Origin: Mucilaginibacter dorajii
GTDB taxonomy: Bacteria; Bacteroidota; Bacteroidia; Sphingobacteriales; Sphingobacteriaceae
Direction of reading: 5' to 3'
Length of the DNA: 64,000 nucleotides
NCBI RefSeq assembly: GCF_024808255.1
Contig: NZ_JANTYS010000005.1
Coordinates: 330,706-394,705, forward strand
The notes under the pieces are model-generated. The model worked only from the letters and a program-made list of their open reading frames with translations. It was not told the DNA's origin and made no database searches. This document shows positions 8,604 through 17,396 of the stretch, in pieces; positions within the stretch are counted from its first letter, which is position 1, and the number at the start of each line of letters is the position of its first letter. The translations under genes were made by a program, and so were the position numbers.

Positions 8604-9734
8604 TTGAAATCGGCAAATAATCACCTTCAAAATAAACTCGATGAGCGCAGAGCCTCGGGTAATTATCGTACGCTAAAGGCCGAAAACGAGCTAATTGACT
8701 TTTGCTCAAATGATTACCTGGGCTTTGCACGGTCGCAGGTTTTAAGACAACGCATTCAGGCCGAAGTAGATAATCATCCTTTGAGCTTAAATGGCTCAAC
8801 CGGCTCCCGCTTACTATCCGGCAACCTGCAATACGCGGTAGATTTGGAACAGCAACTTGCCGCTTATCATGGTTTTGAAGCCGGTTTGCTGTTTAACTCG
8901 GGTTATGATGCAAACCTTGGATTGCTCTCTTCCCTGGCGCAACGCGGAGACACCATTATATTAGATGAGCTGATCCATGCCTCTGCCATTGACGGAGCGC
9001 GTTTAAGCAATGCAAACCGATACAGCTTCAAGCATAACAACCTGAATAGCCTGGAAGCCAAATTAAAGGCATCTAAAGGCAATTGCTACGTGATTGTTGA
9101 AAGTGTGTATTCAATGGATGGAGATTCGGCACCATTAACGGAGATTTTAAATCTCACCGAAAAATACGGTGCCCATTTAATTGTAGACGAAGCCCACGCC
9201 ATAGGGCTTTACAAAAGAGGCCTTGTAAGTGAATCGGGCTTACAAAACAGGATATTTGCCGCGGTTGTTACCTTTGGCAAAGCTTTAGGTTGCCATGGCG
9301 CTACAGTATTGAGCGGCAAGTTATTGCGGGAATACCTCATCAATTTTGCCAGGCCCTTTATTTACAGTACCGCTCCATCCTTTCATCACCTGGCATCTAT
9401 AAAGATGGCTTATGAGTTGTTAAACACTGCCGATGATGAGATCACCGCACTTAAAAACAATATAAGTATATTTAAGGAAAACATAACGCAAAGTGCAGAA
9501 ACGCCGCTTATACCCAGCGACAGCGCTATTCAATGCGTTGTTTTTAAAAATAATGACCAGGCACGCCATGCGGCAAATACTTTACAATCAGCAGGCTTGG
9601 ATGTGCGGCCCATATTAAGCCCAACTGTTGCAGCGGGAACAGAAAGAATAAGGATCTGCCTGCATAGTTTTAATACTTTAAATGAATTAAATTTGCTTAC
9701 CAACATTATAAACACGCTAATTAATGCCAGCTAA
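8604..9734 (+). CDS. bioF: 8-amino-7-oxononanoate synthase
   Basis: PLP enzyme condensing pimeloyl-ACP/CoA with L-alanine, the first committed step of the biotin ring pathway. 376 residues. Recognised by FCSNDYLGFA, GSTGSRLLSGN, the DEAHAIG aspartate motif and the Schiff-base Lys226 in TFGKALGCHGA. The start is TTG at 8604, giving the usual N-terminal helix (LQNKLDERRASGNYR); no ATG is available nearby. It overlaps bioD by 11 bases, implying translational coupling. bioA and bioB are not in the window. Confidence 0.95.
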   Translation: MKSANNHLQNKLDERRASGNYRTLKAENELIDFCSNDYLGFARSQVLRQRIQAEVDNHPLSLNGSTGSRLLSGNLQYAVDLEQQLAAYHGFEAGLLFNSGYDANLGLLSSLAQRGDTIILDELIHASAIDGARLSNANRYSFKHNNLNSLEAKLKASKGNCYVIVESVYSMDGDSAPLTEILNLTEKYGAHLIVDEAHAIGLYKRGLVSESGLQNRIFAAVVTFGKALGCHGATVLSGKLLREYLINFARPFIYSTAPSFHHLASIKMAYELLNTADDEITALKNNISIFKENITQSAETPLIPSDSAIQCVVFKNNDQARHAANTLQSAGLDVRPILSPTVAAGTERIRICLHSFNTLNELNLLTNIINTLINAS

Positions 9735-10341
9735 ACAACCCATCTTTATTACCGGTATTGGCACCGGTGTAGGCAAAACCATTGTATCAGCAATTATAAC
9801 CGAAAAACTGAAGGCAGACTACTGGAAACCCATTCAATCGGGAGATCTGGACGATAGCGATACCCTTAAGGTAAAAAGCCTGGTATCTAATGACGTTACC
9901 GTATTTCATCCCGAGGCCTATCGCTTAACTCAGCCATTCTCTCCCCATAAATCGGCCGCTATTGATAAGGTGACTATCGATATGCAAAGCTTCATTATAC
10001 CCAAAACAGAAAACCAACTGGTTATTGAAGGTGCCGGGGGCTTGATGGTGCCGCTCAATGATAATTTTTTAATGATCGATCTTATTAAGCAGCTTAATGC
10101 CAAAGTAATATTGGTATCAAAAAACTATCTCGGCAGTATTAACCACACCCTATTATCAATTCAAGCCCTTAAAAATTACAATATTGAAGTAATGGGTATA
10201 GTATTTAATGGCCCGAAGGATATCTACTCAAAAACTTATATCCTCAATTACTCGGGCCTTACCGAGCTTGGGCAGATCCCGATGTATCCAAAGCCGGGAA
10301 AAAAATCGATTCTTGAGGCAACAGCGCTTATAAGCCTGTAA
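9724..10341 (+). CDS. bioD: Dethiobiotin synthetase
   Basis: ATP-dependent carboxylation and ring closure of 7,8-diaminopelargonate to dethiobiotin. 205 residues. The P-loop is GIGTGVGKT at residues 9-17, followed by the YWKPIQSG segment that contacts substrate and IEGAGGLMVPL further on. It sits directly behind bioF with overlapping reading frames, so the two form a biotin operon. Confidence 0.95.
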   Translation: MPAKQPIFITGIGTGVGKTIVSAIITEKLKADYWKPIQSGDLDDSDTLKVKSLVSNDVTVFHPEAYRLTQPFSPHKSAAIDKVTIDMQSFIIPKTENQLVIEGAGGLMVPLNDNFLMIDLIKQLNAKVILVSKNYLGSINHTLLSIQALKNYNIEVMGIVFNGPKDIYSKTYILNYSGLTELGQIPMYPKPGKKSILEATALISL

Positions 10342-10344
10342 CAC

Positions 10345-10375
10345 TTTGCAAAACAAATAATTTGCCCCAACTTAG
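10345..10375 (+). promoter_or_regulatory. Possible promoter for the 3-hydroxyacyl-CoA dehydrogenase gene
   Basis: TTTG at 10345-10348, 19 bases, then CAACTTAG at 10368-10375. The -7 box matches TAnnTTTG at four of six informative positions. It lies 20 bases before the next start codon, just after bioD. Confidence 0.3.
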
Positions 10376-10395
10376 CACTAATATATCGTGGTAAA

Positions 10396-11286
10396 ATGAT
10401 AAAGAACGTTACAGTAATTGGCTCCGGAACTATGGGCAATGGCATTGCCCATACCTTTGCCCAGCATGGTTTTGAAGTTTCATTGGTTGATATTAACGCT
10501 GATGCTTTGGCTAAAGCAGTACAAACCATTATCAATAACCTCGACAGGCAGCTAAAAAAAGGCAACATTGATGAGCAAGGTAAAACCGATACGTTAGCCA
10601 GGATAAAAACTTACACCGATTTACAACAAGGCGCAGCTAACGCGAACCTGGTAATTGAAGCTGCCACAGAAAACCGCGAGACTAAACTAAAGCTATTTAA
10701 GCAGTTAAGTGAAATTTGTGCAGATGAAGTTATCCTGGCTTCCAATACCTCGTCTATATCCATAACCGAGATAGCCGCTGTAACCCAAAATCCGGGCAAC
10801 GTGATAGGCATGCACTTTATGAACCCCGTACCTGTTATGAAGCTGGTTGAGGTGATCAGGGGGTATTCAACCACCAACGAGGTAACACAAACCATTATGC
10901 AACTGGCCAAAACGTTGGAGAAAGACCCGGTTGAAGTAAATGATTATCCCGGTTTTGTAGCCAACCGTATTTTAATGCCGATGATAAACGAGGCCATTTA
11001 TACCTTGTTTGAGGGCGTGGCCGGCGTACAGGAAATTGATACCGTGATGAAATTAGGCATGGCCCACCCTATGGGTCCGTTGCAATTAGCCGATTTTATC
11101 GGGCTTGATGTTTGCCTGGCTATTTTAAAAGTGTTGCACGACGGCTTTGGCAATCCTAAATACGCGCCATGCCCCCTGCTGGTAAACATGGTTACCGCCG
11201 GGCACCGCGGTGTTAAAACCGGCAGCGGCTTTTATAAATACACCGCCGGAAGCAAGGATCTGGTGGTGGCCGATAAGTTCAGATAG
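10396..11286 (+). CDS. 3-hydroxybutyryl-CoA (3-hydroxyacyl-CoA) dehydrogenase
   Basis: NAD(P)-dependent oxidoreductase interconverting 3-hydroxyacyl-CoA and 3-ketoacyl-CoA. 296 residues, the full length of the short monofunctional family. The Rossmann motif GSGTMGNGIAHTFAQHGF is at the N-terminus. The catalytic His is in GMHFMNPVPVMKLVEVIRG, and the C-terminal helical domain has NDYPGFVANRILMPMINEA. Substrate chain length cannot be told from sequence; butyrate-type, phenylacetate or PHB-related roles are all possible. It is 54 bases after bioD but may have its own promoter. Confidence 0.92.
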   Translation: MIKNVTVIGSGTMGNGIAHTFAQHGFEVSLVDINADALAKAVQTIINNLDRQLKKGNIDEQGKTDTLARIKTYTDLQQGAANANLVIEAATENRETKLKLFKQLSEICADEVILASNTSSISITEIAAVTQNPGNVIGMHFMNPVPVMKLVEVIRGYSTTNEVTQTIMQLAKTLEKDPVEVNDYPGFVANRILMPMINEAIYTLFEGVAGVQEIDTVMKLGMAHPMGPLQLADFIGLDVCLAILKVLHDGFGNPKYAPCPLLVNMVTAGHRGVKTGSGFYKYTAGSKDLVVADKFR

Positions 11287-11376
11287 CAGTAAGCAGTAAG
11301 CAGTTCTCAGTAGGCGGTTTTATAGCTGTCTGAACCCAGATTCATCAGATTTCCAGGATTTTGATTAACTTATCTG
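11286..11376. repeat. Degenerate tandem repeats of period 7 then period 9
   Basis: 11286-11315 reads as heptamers GCAGTAA, GCAGTAA, GCAGTTC, TCAGTAG. 11329-11376 (CTGAACCCAGATTC onward) reads as roughly nine-base units each containing GATT. The second segment has a relative at 19091-19143 starting CTGAACC. Together they fill most of the gap after the dehydrogenase gene; no gene is seen there. Confidence 0.6.
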
Positions 11377-11486
11377 CCATTTTAACTCGCTACTGGCAAC
11401 TGAAAACTCACCAAAAATTCATTAAACTTTAGCGTTTTGCCATTGTCAAACATCTGTAAGCTTTTTATTTATTAAACATTTTACAG

Positions 11487-11777
11487 ATGAAAACAATTGC
11501 AAAAATAGGATTAGTATTAGCCTTATCAACTTCGCTATTTACCTCTTGCGCAGCCGATTACTACGTGGCCGAACGCCCTGCCGAGCCGGTTTATGTACGT
11601 CCTGCAGCACCTTATTCCGGTGCCTACTGGGTTCCTGGTGAATGGGCCTGGCGTGGTAGCAGATATGTTTACATAAATGGTTACTATGCAAGGCCCCGTG
11701 CCGGTCGTGTTTACGTACAAGGTTACTGGCACCCGGTACGCCGTGGTTATGCATGGCATAGAGGATATTGGAGGTAA
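11487..11777 (+). CDS. YXWGXW-repeat type small lipoprotein
   Basis: 96 residues. Lipoprotein signal ending LFTSC. The mature part is rich in Tyr, Trp, Arg and Gly arranged as repeats: YWVPGEWAWRGSRYVYINGYY, then VYVQGYWHPVRRGYAWHRGYWR. This pattern is that of the YXWGXW-repeat (BcpO-like) lipoproteins, which are small basic outer-membrane or periplasmic proteins without a defined biochemical function. The pI is strongly basic. Followed by a bidirectional hairpin shared with argS. Confidence 0.75.
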   Translation: MKTIAKIGLVLALSTSLFTSCAADYYVAERPAEPVYVRPAAPYSGAYWVPGEWAWRGSRYVYINGYYARPRAGRVYVQGYWHPVRRGYAWHRGYWR

Positions 11778-11778
11778 A

Positions 11779-11888
11779 GCCCCCCGGCCCCCTAAAGGGG
11801 GAGTTTATAAAAAAACGCTTAGTCAAATCAAATGACTAAGCGTTTCGCTTTATACACCATAGTTCCCCCTTTAGGGGGTTAGGGGGCT
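11779..11888. terminator. Bidirectional terminator nested in a larger inverted repeat
   Basis: The inner perfect 13-bp stem AAACGCTTAGTCA/TGACTAAGCGTTT (11813-11825 with 11833-11845) lies between two convergent genes and is flanked by A- and T-rich DNA, so it can end transcription in both directions. It is embedded in an outer imperfect inverted repeat, 11779-11806 with 11861-11888. Each arm carries CCCCCTAAAGGGGG or its complement and so is itself palindromic. Confidence 0.75.
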
Positions 11889-11892
11889 ATCT

Positions 11893-13821
11893 CTACATGC
11901 GCTCCGGTACATCAATCCCCAGCAACGCCATTCCCTGGCTAATCACTTTGGCTGATGACGCGGATAGCTGCAGGCGGAATTGTTTTAAGGTCTCGTCCTC
12001 GGCCTGTAGTATTGATTTTTCGTGGTAAAACTTATTGTAAGTTTTGGCCAGTTCATAAACATAGTTGGCCACAATAGCCGGACTATAGCCATTGGCAGCA
12101 TCCTGAATTACGGTTGGGAATTGGGTTAACAGTACAATCAAATCACGTTCGACGCCGTCAAGCGCCGCAATATCGGTTTTGATACCGGCATTATAATCAG
12201 CCCTGCTCAATACCGATTTGATACGGGCATGGGTATACTGAATAAAAGGCCCGGTGTGTCCCTGAAAATCAACCGACTCGTTAGGATCAAACAATAAACG
12301 TTTTTTTGGATCAACCTTAAGCAGGAAATATTTAAGTGCTCCCATACCAATAGTATGGTATAATTGCAGCTTATATTCTTCGCTAAAGCCATCTACCTTG
12401 CCCATGGCTTCGGTTTGTTCTTTGGCAGTGGTTTCCATTTCGGCCATCAGGTCATCGGCATCAACTACCGTTCCCTCACGCGATTTCATTTTGCCCGATG
12501 GCAGATCAACCATACCGTACGACAGATGAAATAAACCATCGGCACCCGCCTTGCCCAATTTATTCAGGATCAGGAACAGCACTTTAAAGTGATAGTCCTG
12601 CTCGTTGCCCACCACATAGATGGATTTATCCATGTGGTAGTCGTTATATTTTAACTGTGCAGTACCCATATCCTGGGTAATGTAAACCGATGTACCGTCA
12701 GATCGCAACACCAGCTTTTCATCCAGTCCATCGGCGGTCAGATCAATCCAAACAGAACCATCTTCTTTTTTAAAGAACACACCCTTTTCAAGCCCTTCTT
12801 CAATAATATCTTTGCCTAACAGGTATGTGTTCGATTCGTAATAGTACTTATCAAAATCAACCCCCATTTGTTTATAGGTTTCTGCAAAGCCTGCGTATAC
12901 CCAACCATTCATGGTTCTCCACAAGTCCATAACCACGGCATCTCCCGCTTCCCATTGCTGCAGCATTTGCTGAGTTTCAATCATCAGTTGAGTAGCACCT
13001 TTAGCAATCTCCTTGATCTTATCCTGATCGGCACCAATTTTATCGTTCAGCTCGTCGATAGCCTTGGTATTGGCCTCAGGAGTAGTTTGCTTTTTTACCT
13101 TCAGTTTATCAATTGAATTAAGCAAAGCCTCAATCTTTACCTTTTGGCCTTCTTTAAATAACGACAGGTCGTTTTTTTCGTATATCCGGTCTAATATCGG
13201 CGCCAACTGAACCCTTAACTCTTTTTCAAAAAGCACGTAGTATTTACCTACCAGGTGATCGCCCTTCATACCTGTCGACTCCGGCGTTTCGCCATTGCCA
13301 AACTTTTGCCAGGCCAGCATGGATTTACAGATGTGTATACCACGATCATTAACCAGGTTGGTTTTTATTACCTCATAACCGGCAGCAGCTAAAATCTGCG
13401 CGACCGAAAACCCTAACAGGTTGTTACGTACGTGGCCAAGGTGCAGGGGTTTATTGGTATTGGGTGATGAATACTCCACCATTACTTTTTGTCCGTTTGG
13501 TTTTGCTACCGCGAAACTATCTGGCAGGATCTCGTTATAAAGCTGTCCTATCCAATATTCATCATTTAATGAAATATTCAAAAAGCCTTTAACCACGTTA
13601 AACGCGGCAACTTCTTTAAGCTCGCTTAAAAGATATTCGCCAATTTCGGTACCGGTTTGTTCGGGGCCTTTGCGCGAAAATTTGGTAAAAGGGAAGGTAA
13701 CTATCGTGATCTGCCCGTCAAACTCTTTACGGGTTTCCTGTAAGCCTATAGCTGCCGGTGCCACATCTATTTGGTACAAATGTTTTATAGCTTTAACGGC
13801 AGCATCAATAATAAAATCCAT
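11893..13821 (-). CDS. argS: Arginyl-tRNA synthetase
   Basis: Class I synthetase charging tRNA-Arg. 642 residues. The N-terminal Add1 domain is followed by the HIGH-type motif HLGHVRNNLLG (after VEYSSPNTNKPL), the KMSKS-equivalent KMKSREGTVV, and a C-terminal anticodon-binding helical domain ending LLGIDVPERM, the conserved C-terminus of the family. Slightly longer than the about 580-residue norm because of a charged, lysine-rich insertion near residues 215-290. Essential housekeeping gene; it converges on the small lipoprotein gene. Confidence 0.97.
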   Translation of the reverse strand: MDFIIDAAVKAIKHLYQIDVAPAAIGLQETRKEFDGQITIVTFPFTKFSRKGPEQTGTEIGEYLLSELKEVAAFNVVKGFLNISLNDEYWIGQLYNEILPDSFAVAKPNGQKVMVEYSSPNTNKPLHLGHVRNNLLGFSVAQILAAAGYEVIKTNLVNDRGIHICKSMLAWQKFGNGETPESTGMKGDHLVGKYYVLFEKELRVQLAPILDRIYEKNDLSLFKEGQKVKIEALLNSIDKLKVKKQTTPEANTKAIDELNDKIGADQDKIKEIAKGATQLMIETQQMLQQWEAGDAVVMDLWRTMNGWVYAGFAETYKQMGVDFDKYYYESNTYLLGKDIIEEGLEKGVFFKKEDGSVWIDLTADGLDEKLVLRSDGTSVYITQDMGTAQLKYNDYHMDKSIYVVGNEQDYHFKVLFLILNKLGKAGADGLFHLSYGMVDLPSGKMKSREGTVVDADDLMAEMETTAKEQTEAMGKVDGFSEEYKLQLYHTIGMGALKYFLLKVDPKKRLLFDPNESVDFQGHTGPFIQYTHARIKSVLSRADYNAGIKTDIAALDGVERDLIVLLTQFPTVIQDAANGYSPAIVANYVYELAKTYNKFYHEKSILQAEDETLKQFRLQLSASSAKVISQGMALLGIDVPERM

Positions 13822-13886
13822 GCGGCAAAATTAATTAAATTGCTAATACTGGCTGTATAAAATTTGAGAGGAGATTTTTGAGATAC

Positions 13887-14276
13887 TTAGCTTATTAAAC
13901 GCAGTTTTTCAATTCGTTCAAAATGCTTTTTGTTCAAAGTGGCACATTCCAAATCATTGCTGATAGCTGTGGTAGCTATAAACAAATCAGCTAAAGCTAT
14001 TTGCTTATTTATCTTTTTTAATTCGGCGTCAATATTTGCAGCAAGTAATGCTATGTCTGATGTAAAAGGTATGATCGTTATATCTTTAAAGAGATTATGC
14101 CAAAATTGCAAACTCTCGGTTCGCACACCTTTATAAATTTCAAACTGAGTAACAACCGAAACAGCAAACTTGTGGTGCGTTTTTTCTAATTGAAAAAGAA
14201 GAGTTTTACTTTTGTCTTTCTTTCTGTAAAAATCAATTAAAACAGAGGTATCTAATAAAATCACTTCGTTGTCCAA
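13887..14276 (-). CDS. PIN-domain toxin (VapC-like)
   Basis: 129 residues. The PIN-fold acidic residues are visible: Asp9 in LLDTSVLIDF, Glu46 in QFEIYKG and Asp97 in ALADLFIATTA. VapC toxins are Mg2+-dependent ribonucleases that cut tRNA or rRNA. It overlaps the upstream 85-residue gene by 16 bases, the usual antitoxin-toxin arrangement. Target RNA unknown. Confidence 0.85.
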   Translation of the reverse strand: MDNEVILLDTSVLIDFYRKKDKSKTLLFQLEKTHHKFAVSVVTQFEIYKGVRTESLQFWHNLFKDITIIPFTSDIALLAANIDAELKKINKQIALADLFIATTAISNDLECATLNKKHFERIEKLRLIS

Positions 14277-14518
14277 TTATTCAAACGCGTTCTAACCTCT
14301 TTAAAGTTTTCGTACTCTTCAGCAGTCATAACAGGAGCATTGAGAAGCATCTTCTGAAAATCTGTTAGATTATCATCATCTGTTTTCTTTTTTTTTGACG
14401 ATGCAACAGCCGTTTTAGTAAGCTCTTCCTTCAAAATTGCGCGCTGATTTTCGGGCAAGTGTTGCACAGCATGCAAGATATCCTCAAAAGCCAATTCTGT
14501 TTTTAATTCCATAATCAA
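14261..14518 (-). CDS. Antitoxin partner of the PIN toxin
   Basis: 85 residues, hydrophilic, with a Lys-rich stretch (SSKKKKTDDD) and a C-terminal acidic segment (MTAEEYENFKEVRTRLNNW) likely to wrap the toxin. No clear AbrB or RHH motif is visible by eye. The N-terminal helix (LAFEDILHAVQHLPENQRAILKEEL) could be a DNA-binding or dimerisation unit. The role is inferred from its position directly upstream of, and overlapping with, the PIN gene. Confidence 0.7.
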   Translation of the reverse strand: MIMELKTELAFEDILHAVQHLPENQRAILKEELTKTAVASSKKKKTDDDNLTDFQKMLLNAPVMTAEEYENFKEVRTRLNNWTTK

Positions 14519-14568
14519 ATATAATCAATATTTTAATTGATATAATTACTATTTCCAATTCAGCGCAT

Positions 14569-14733
14569 ACGCATCTAATTGGGTTAACATAACTTAACAT
14601 ATTTCAGATATATTTCTTTTCAAATACCTAATAATCAATACATTGTATTTTTACAAGGTTAACACTAAACTGATGTATCGAGCAATTTAGGTGCCCCCCA
14701 ATATTTGTGCCTGTTGTTGCCCAATACAGGTGC
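14569..14733 (+). repeat. Long intergenic repeat, copy A (upstream of arginine cluster)
   Basis: About 165 bases closely similar to 43707-43869. Near-identical blocks are the opening ACGCATCTAATTGGG and GTTAACATAACTTAACATATTT region, the central CAAGGTTAACACTAAACTGA followed by TGTATCG, and TATTTGTGCC ... GCCCAATACA. Weaker similarity continues to about 14760 (TTTTACCAG vs ATTTAACCAG). No reading frame is conserved. Both copies precede a plus-strand gene. The rest of the gap to 14913 holds a small hairpin at 14773-14797 and nothing else recognised. Confidence 0.8.
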
Positions 14734-14913
14734 CGAATGGACCCGGATCTTTTACCAGAATCTGGCGATAAAAATAAGGCATCGTTTGATGCTTATATAT
14801 TCCAACGGCATAAGCTTATTTCCTTAGCGTGTTTACCCCGATTTCCAATTTCCTTTACTCACCCTGTTTTCTTAGTTAAATTCTAATAGATTTGTGTTTC
14901 GATCATTCCTTTT

Positions 14914-16356
14914 ATGACACTTACAAATTCTGATTTTAAAATAGATGTAACTTCCGAAATTGGTACGCTTCGTACTTTACTCATCCACAGCCCCGATAGT
15001 GGCCTGGGCAAAGTTGTACCCTCAAAAGCACAGGATTGGCTGTTTGAGGATATTGTGCACCTGGATACCATGCGCAGAAATGAGTATGATTACTACATAA
15101 AGCTTTTACTCTATTTTTTAGATCCAGATAAAATAAAAGGCAAGCTACAAAGCGTTGACAATGATGATGACCGGCTATTTTTCAAACCTGATAACGCCAA
15201 ATTTCACGCTTCTAATAACGTCATTGAGATTCAAAGCTTACTGGCCGATATTTTACAACAGGCCGATATCCGTAAAAAGTTGGTAGCCTCGGTTTGCGCT
15301 ATTGAAAGCTGCAATTATCGCCTGCAACAGCAACTGATAGATACCGATCCGGTTGAGCTGGCCAAAATCTTTATCTCCGGCTCATTAGGAAACGAGGAAA
15401 TGATCTTTGCCCCTATCCCCAACCTCATTTTTTCAAGAGATTTAGGTATCGCGGTAAACAACCACATGCTGCTTAACAAGCCGGCTAAAAAAGCCCGTTT
15501 CCGCGAAACCTTGTTGATGCGGTATATATTTTTCAACCACCCCTTGTTTGCTGCTTACCAGGATAACATCCTCGAAATTCCCGAAACTGCCCAGCACTTT
15601 TTGCGCCCGGGTGAGGATAACCAGGGCAAAACCACGTTGGAGGGTGGCGATGTGATGATGGTTAGTCCGCAGCATTTATTAATTGGCTGCAGCGAACGCA
15701 CCTCTATCAGCGGCGCCAATGAGGCTATTAAATTATTGTTTGATAACGATGTAGTAAAGAAGATAACCATTGTAAAAATACCGCACAAACGCGATTATAT
15801 GCACATCGATACGGTGTTTACACAGGTAAAACGCAATACCTGGGTACTGCTGCGCTCATTGGCCATAGCCGAAGCGCCATTGGAGGACCAGGAACCAATT
15901 TCGTGGTTTACAGATAAAAAATCGAAAGAAAAACCAGAGATAGTACAGTTCCGCAAAGGGAAAAAGCCCAAAGTGATTGATTGCCTGGAGGATTTACTTG
16001 ACGACATCAGCCAAAAAGACCTGCAAAGCCCGGAGAAAACAAAATTCATTTACTCGGGCAATAACACTTTCCCATTTGATGCCCGCGAACAATGGACCGA
16101 TTCCTGTAACCTGCTGGCTGTTAAAGAGGGCGTAGTTTTAGGGTACGACCGTAACGATAAAACAGTAGAAGCGTTTAAACAAAGTGGTTTCAACGTAATA
16201 AAAGTTGGCGACTTACTTCAAAAATTTGAAAGCGGCGAACTTAATCCGCAAACTTTAACCGATACATTAATTTTAATGCCATCGGCAGAACTTTCCAGGG
16301 CCCGCGGTGGTTTTCACTGTATGAGTATGCCGCTTTTAAGGGATAAGGTTTTATAG
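14914..16356 (+). CDS. Arginine deiminase-like guanidino hydrolase
   Basis: 480 residues, amidinotransferase/deiminase (pentein) fold. Motifs match arginine deiminase: EIGTLRTLLIHSPDSGLGKV at the N-terminus, the substrate Asp in LIFSRDLGI, Glu in LEGGDVMM, His-Asp in MHIDTVFTQV, and the nucleophilic Cys in RGGFHCMSMPL. The expected reaction is arginine to citrulline plus ammonia. It is longer than classical ADI (about 410), with an insertion around residues 315-375. It opens a plus-strand cluster with ctlX and arginine decarboxylase. Exact substrate is inference. Confidence 0.82.
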   Translation: MTLTNSDFKIDVTSEIGTLRTLLIHSPDSGLGKVVPSKAQDWLFEDIVHLDTMRRNEYDYYIKLLLYFLDPDKIKGKLQSVDNDDDRLFFKPDNAKFHASNNVIEIQSLLADILQQADIRKKLVASVCAIESCNYRLQQQLIDTDPVELAKIFISGSLGNEEMIFAPIPNLIFSRDLGIAVNNHMLLNKPAKKARFRETLLMRYIFFNHPLFAAYQDNILEIPETAQHFLRPGEDNQGKTTLEGGDVMMVSPQHLLIGCSERTSISGANEAIKLLFDNDVVKKITIVKIPHKRDYMHIDTVFTQVKRNTWVLLRSLAIAEAPLEDQEPISWFTDKKSKEKPEIVQFRKGKKPKVIDCLEDLLDDISQKDLQSPEKTKFIYSGNNTFPFDAREQWTDSCNLLAVKEGVVLGYDRNDKTVEAFKQSGFNVIKVGDLLQKFESGELNPQTLTDTLILMPSAELSRARGGFHCMSMPLLRDKVL

Positions 16357-16480
16357 TCATTGGTCACTGGTCATTAGTCATTGGGCTTTAATAGTTTGTA
16401 AAATGATGAATGACTGGTAATCATGACTAACCAAGCGAACTAATGACTAATGACCATTGACTAATGACCAATAACCAATC
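16357..16480. repeat. Inverted pair of degenerate heptamer arrays
   Basis: 16357-16384 reads TCATTGG, TCACTGG, TCATTAG, TCATTGG. 16439-16480 reads as ACTAATG, ACTAATG, ACCATTG, ACTAATG, ACCAATA, ACCAATC with a short lead. The second array is the reverse complement of the first, so the region can fold as a long imperfect hairpin with a loop of about 54 bases. The right array runs into the first codons of ctlX. Confidence 0.7.
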
Positions 16481-17396
16481 TACCAGTAACATATTAATGA
16501 TAAGGCCTGTGAGTTTCGGCTTTAATGAACAAACGGCTGCAAGCAATGCGTTTCAAAATCGCGATGCCGATCAACAGGCTGTACAGGATAAGGCCCTTGC
16601 CGAGTTTGATAGATTTGTAAATACGCTCAGAACCGCGAGTGTGAATGTAACCGTGGTTGACGATACCCCCGAGCCGCACACGCCCGATTCGATTTTCCCG
16701 AATAACTGGGTATCGTTCCATGATGATGGCACAGTTTACCTTTACCCCATGCAGGCCGAAAACCGCCGGTTGGAGCGCAGGGAAGATATTATAACCGACC
16801 TTGAAGATAAATTTAAAATAGGCCATATAATAGACCTAAGCCGTTTTGAAGCCGATCATCGCTTTTTGGAAGGCACGGGCAGTATGGTGCTTGACAGGGA
16901 GAATAAAATTGCCTACGCCTGTCTTTCACCACGAACCGATAAAGAAGTGCTTGAGCTTTTTTGCGAGCAAACCGGCTACCAGGCCGTTAGCTTTGATGCA
17001 GCAGACGAGCATGGCAAAGCTATTTACCATACCAACGTGTTAATGTGCATCGGCAGTGGGTTCGCGGTTATTTGTGTTGATAGTATCCCCAATCCGCATG
17101 AACGGATTGTGGTTTTAGAATCCCTTAAATCGACCCAAAAAGAAGTAATTGAAATTTCATTTGCCCAGATGAACCAATTTGCGGGTAATATGCTGGAAGT
17201 TAAAAGCGAAGCCGGCGAGACGCTGATCGTAATGTCGAAAAATGCTTTTAATGCTTTAAGCAGCGGGCAGAAAACGGTATTGGAGAAATATGGAAAATTG
17301 GTTTATGCTGATATCAATACGATTGAAACCAATGGCGGTGGTAGTGCCAGGTGCATGATGGCCGAAGTGCATTTACCGGTTAATTTGAACAGTTAA
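16464..17396 (+). CDS. ctlX: Citrulline utilization hydrolase CtlX
   Basis: 310 residues of the pentein superfamily. It matches the CtlX family known from Bacteroidota: ILMIRPVSFGFNEQTA near the N-terminus, TPDSIFPNNWVSFH, LEGTGSMVLD (acidic catalytic residue), the His in YHTNVLMC, and the terminal Cys in GGGSARCMMAEVHLP. Proposed to act on citrulline or a related ureido/guanidino compound. The start at 16464 keeps TSNILMIRP; ATG 16497 is an alternative. The first codons lie within a heptamer repeat. Clustered with the ADI-like gene upstream and arginine decarboxylase downstream. Confidence 0.88.
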   Translation: MTNNQSTSNILMIRPVSFGFNEQTAASNAFQNRDADQQAVQDKALAEFDRFVNTLRTASVNVTVVDDTPEPHTPDSIFPNNWVSFHDDGTVYLYPMQAENRRLERREDIITDLEDKFKIGHIIDLSRFEADHRFLEGTGSMVLDRENKIAYACLSPRTDKEVLELFCEQTGYQAVSFDAADEHGKAIYHTNVLMCIGSGFAVICVDSIPNPHERIVVLESLKSTQKEVIEISFAQMNQFAGNMLEVKSEAGETLIVMSKNAFNALSSGQKTVLEKYGKLVYADINTIETNGGGSARCMMAEVHLPVNLNS

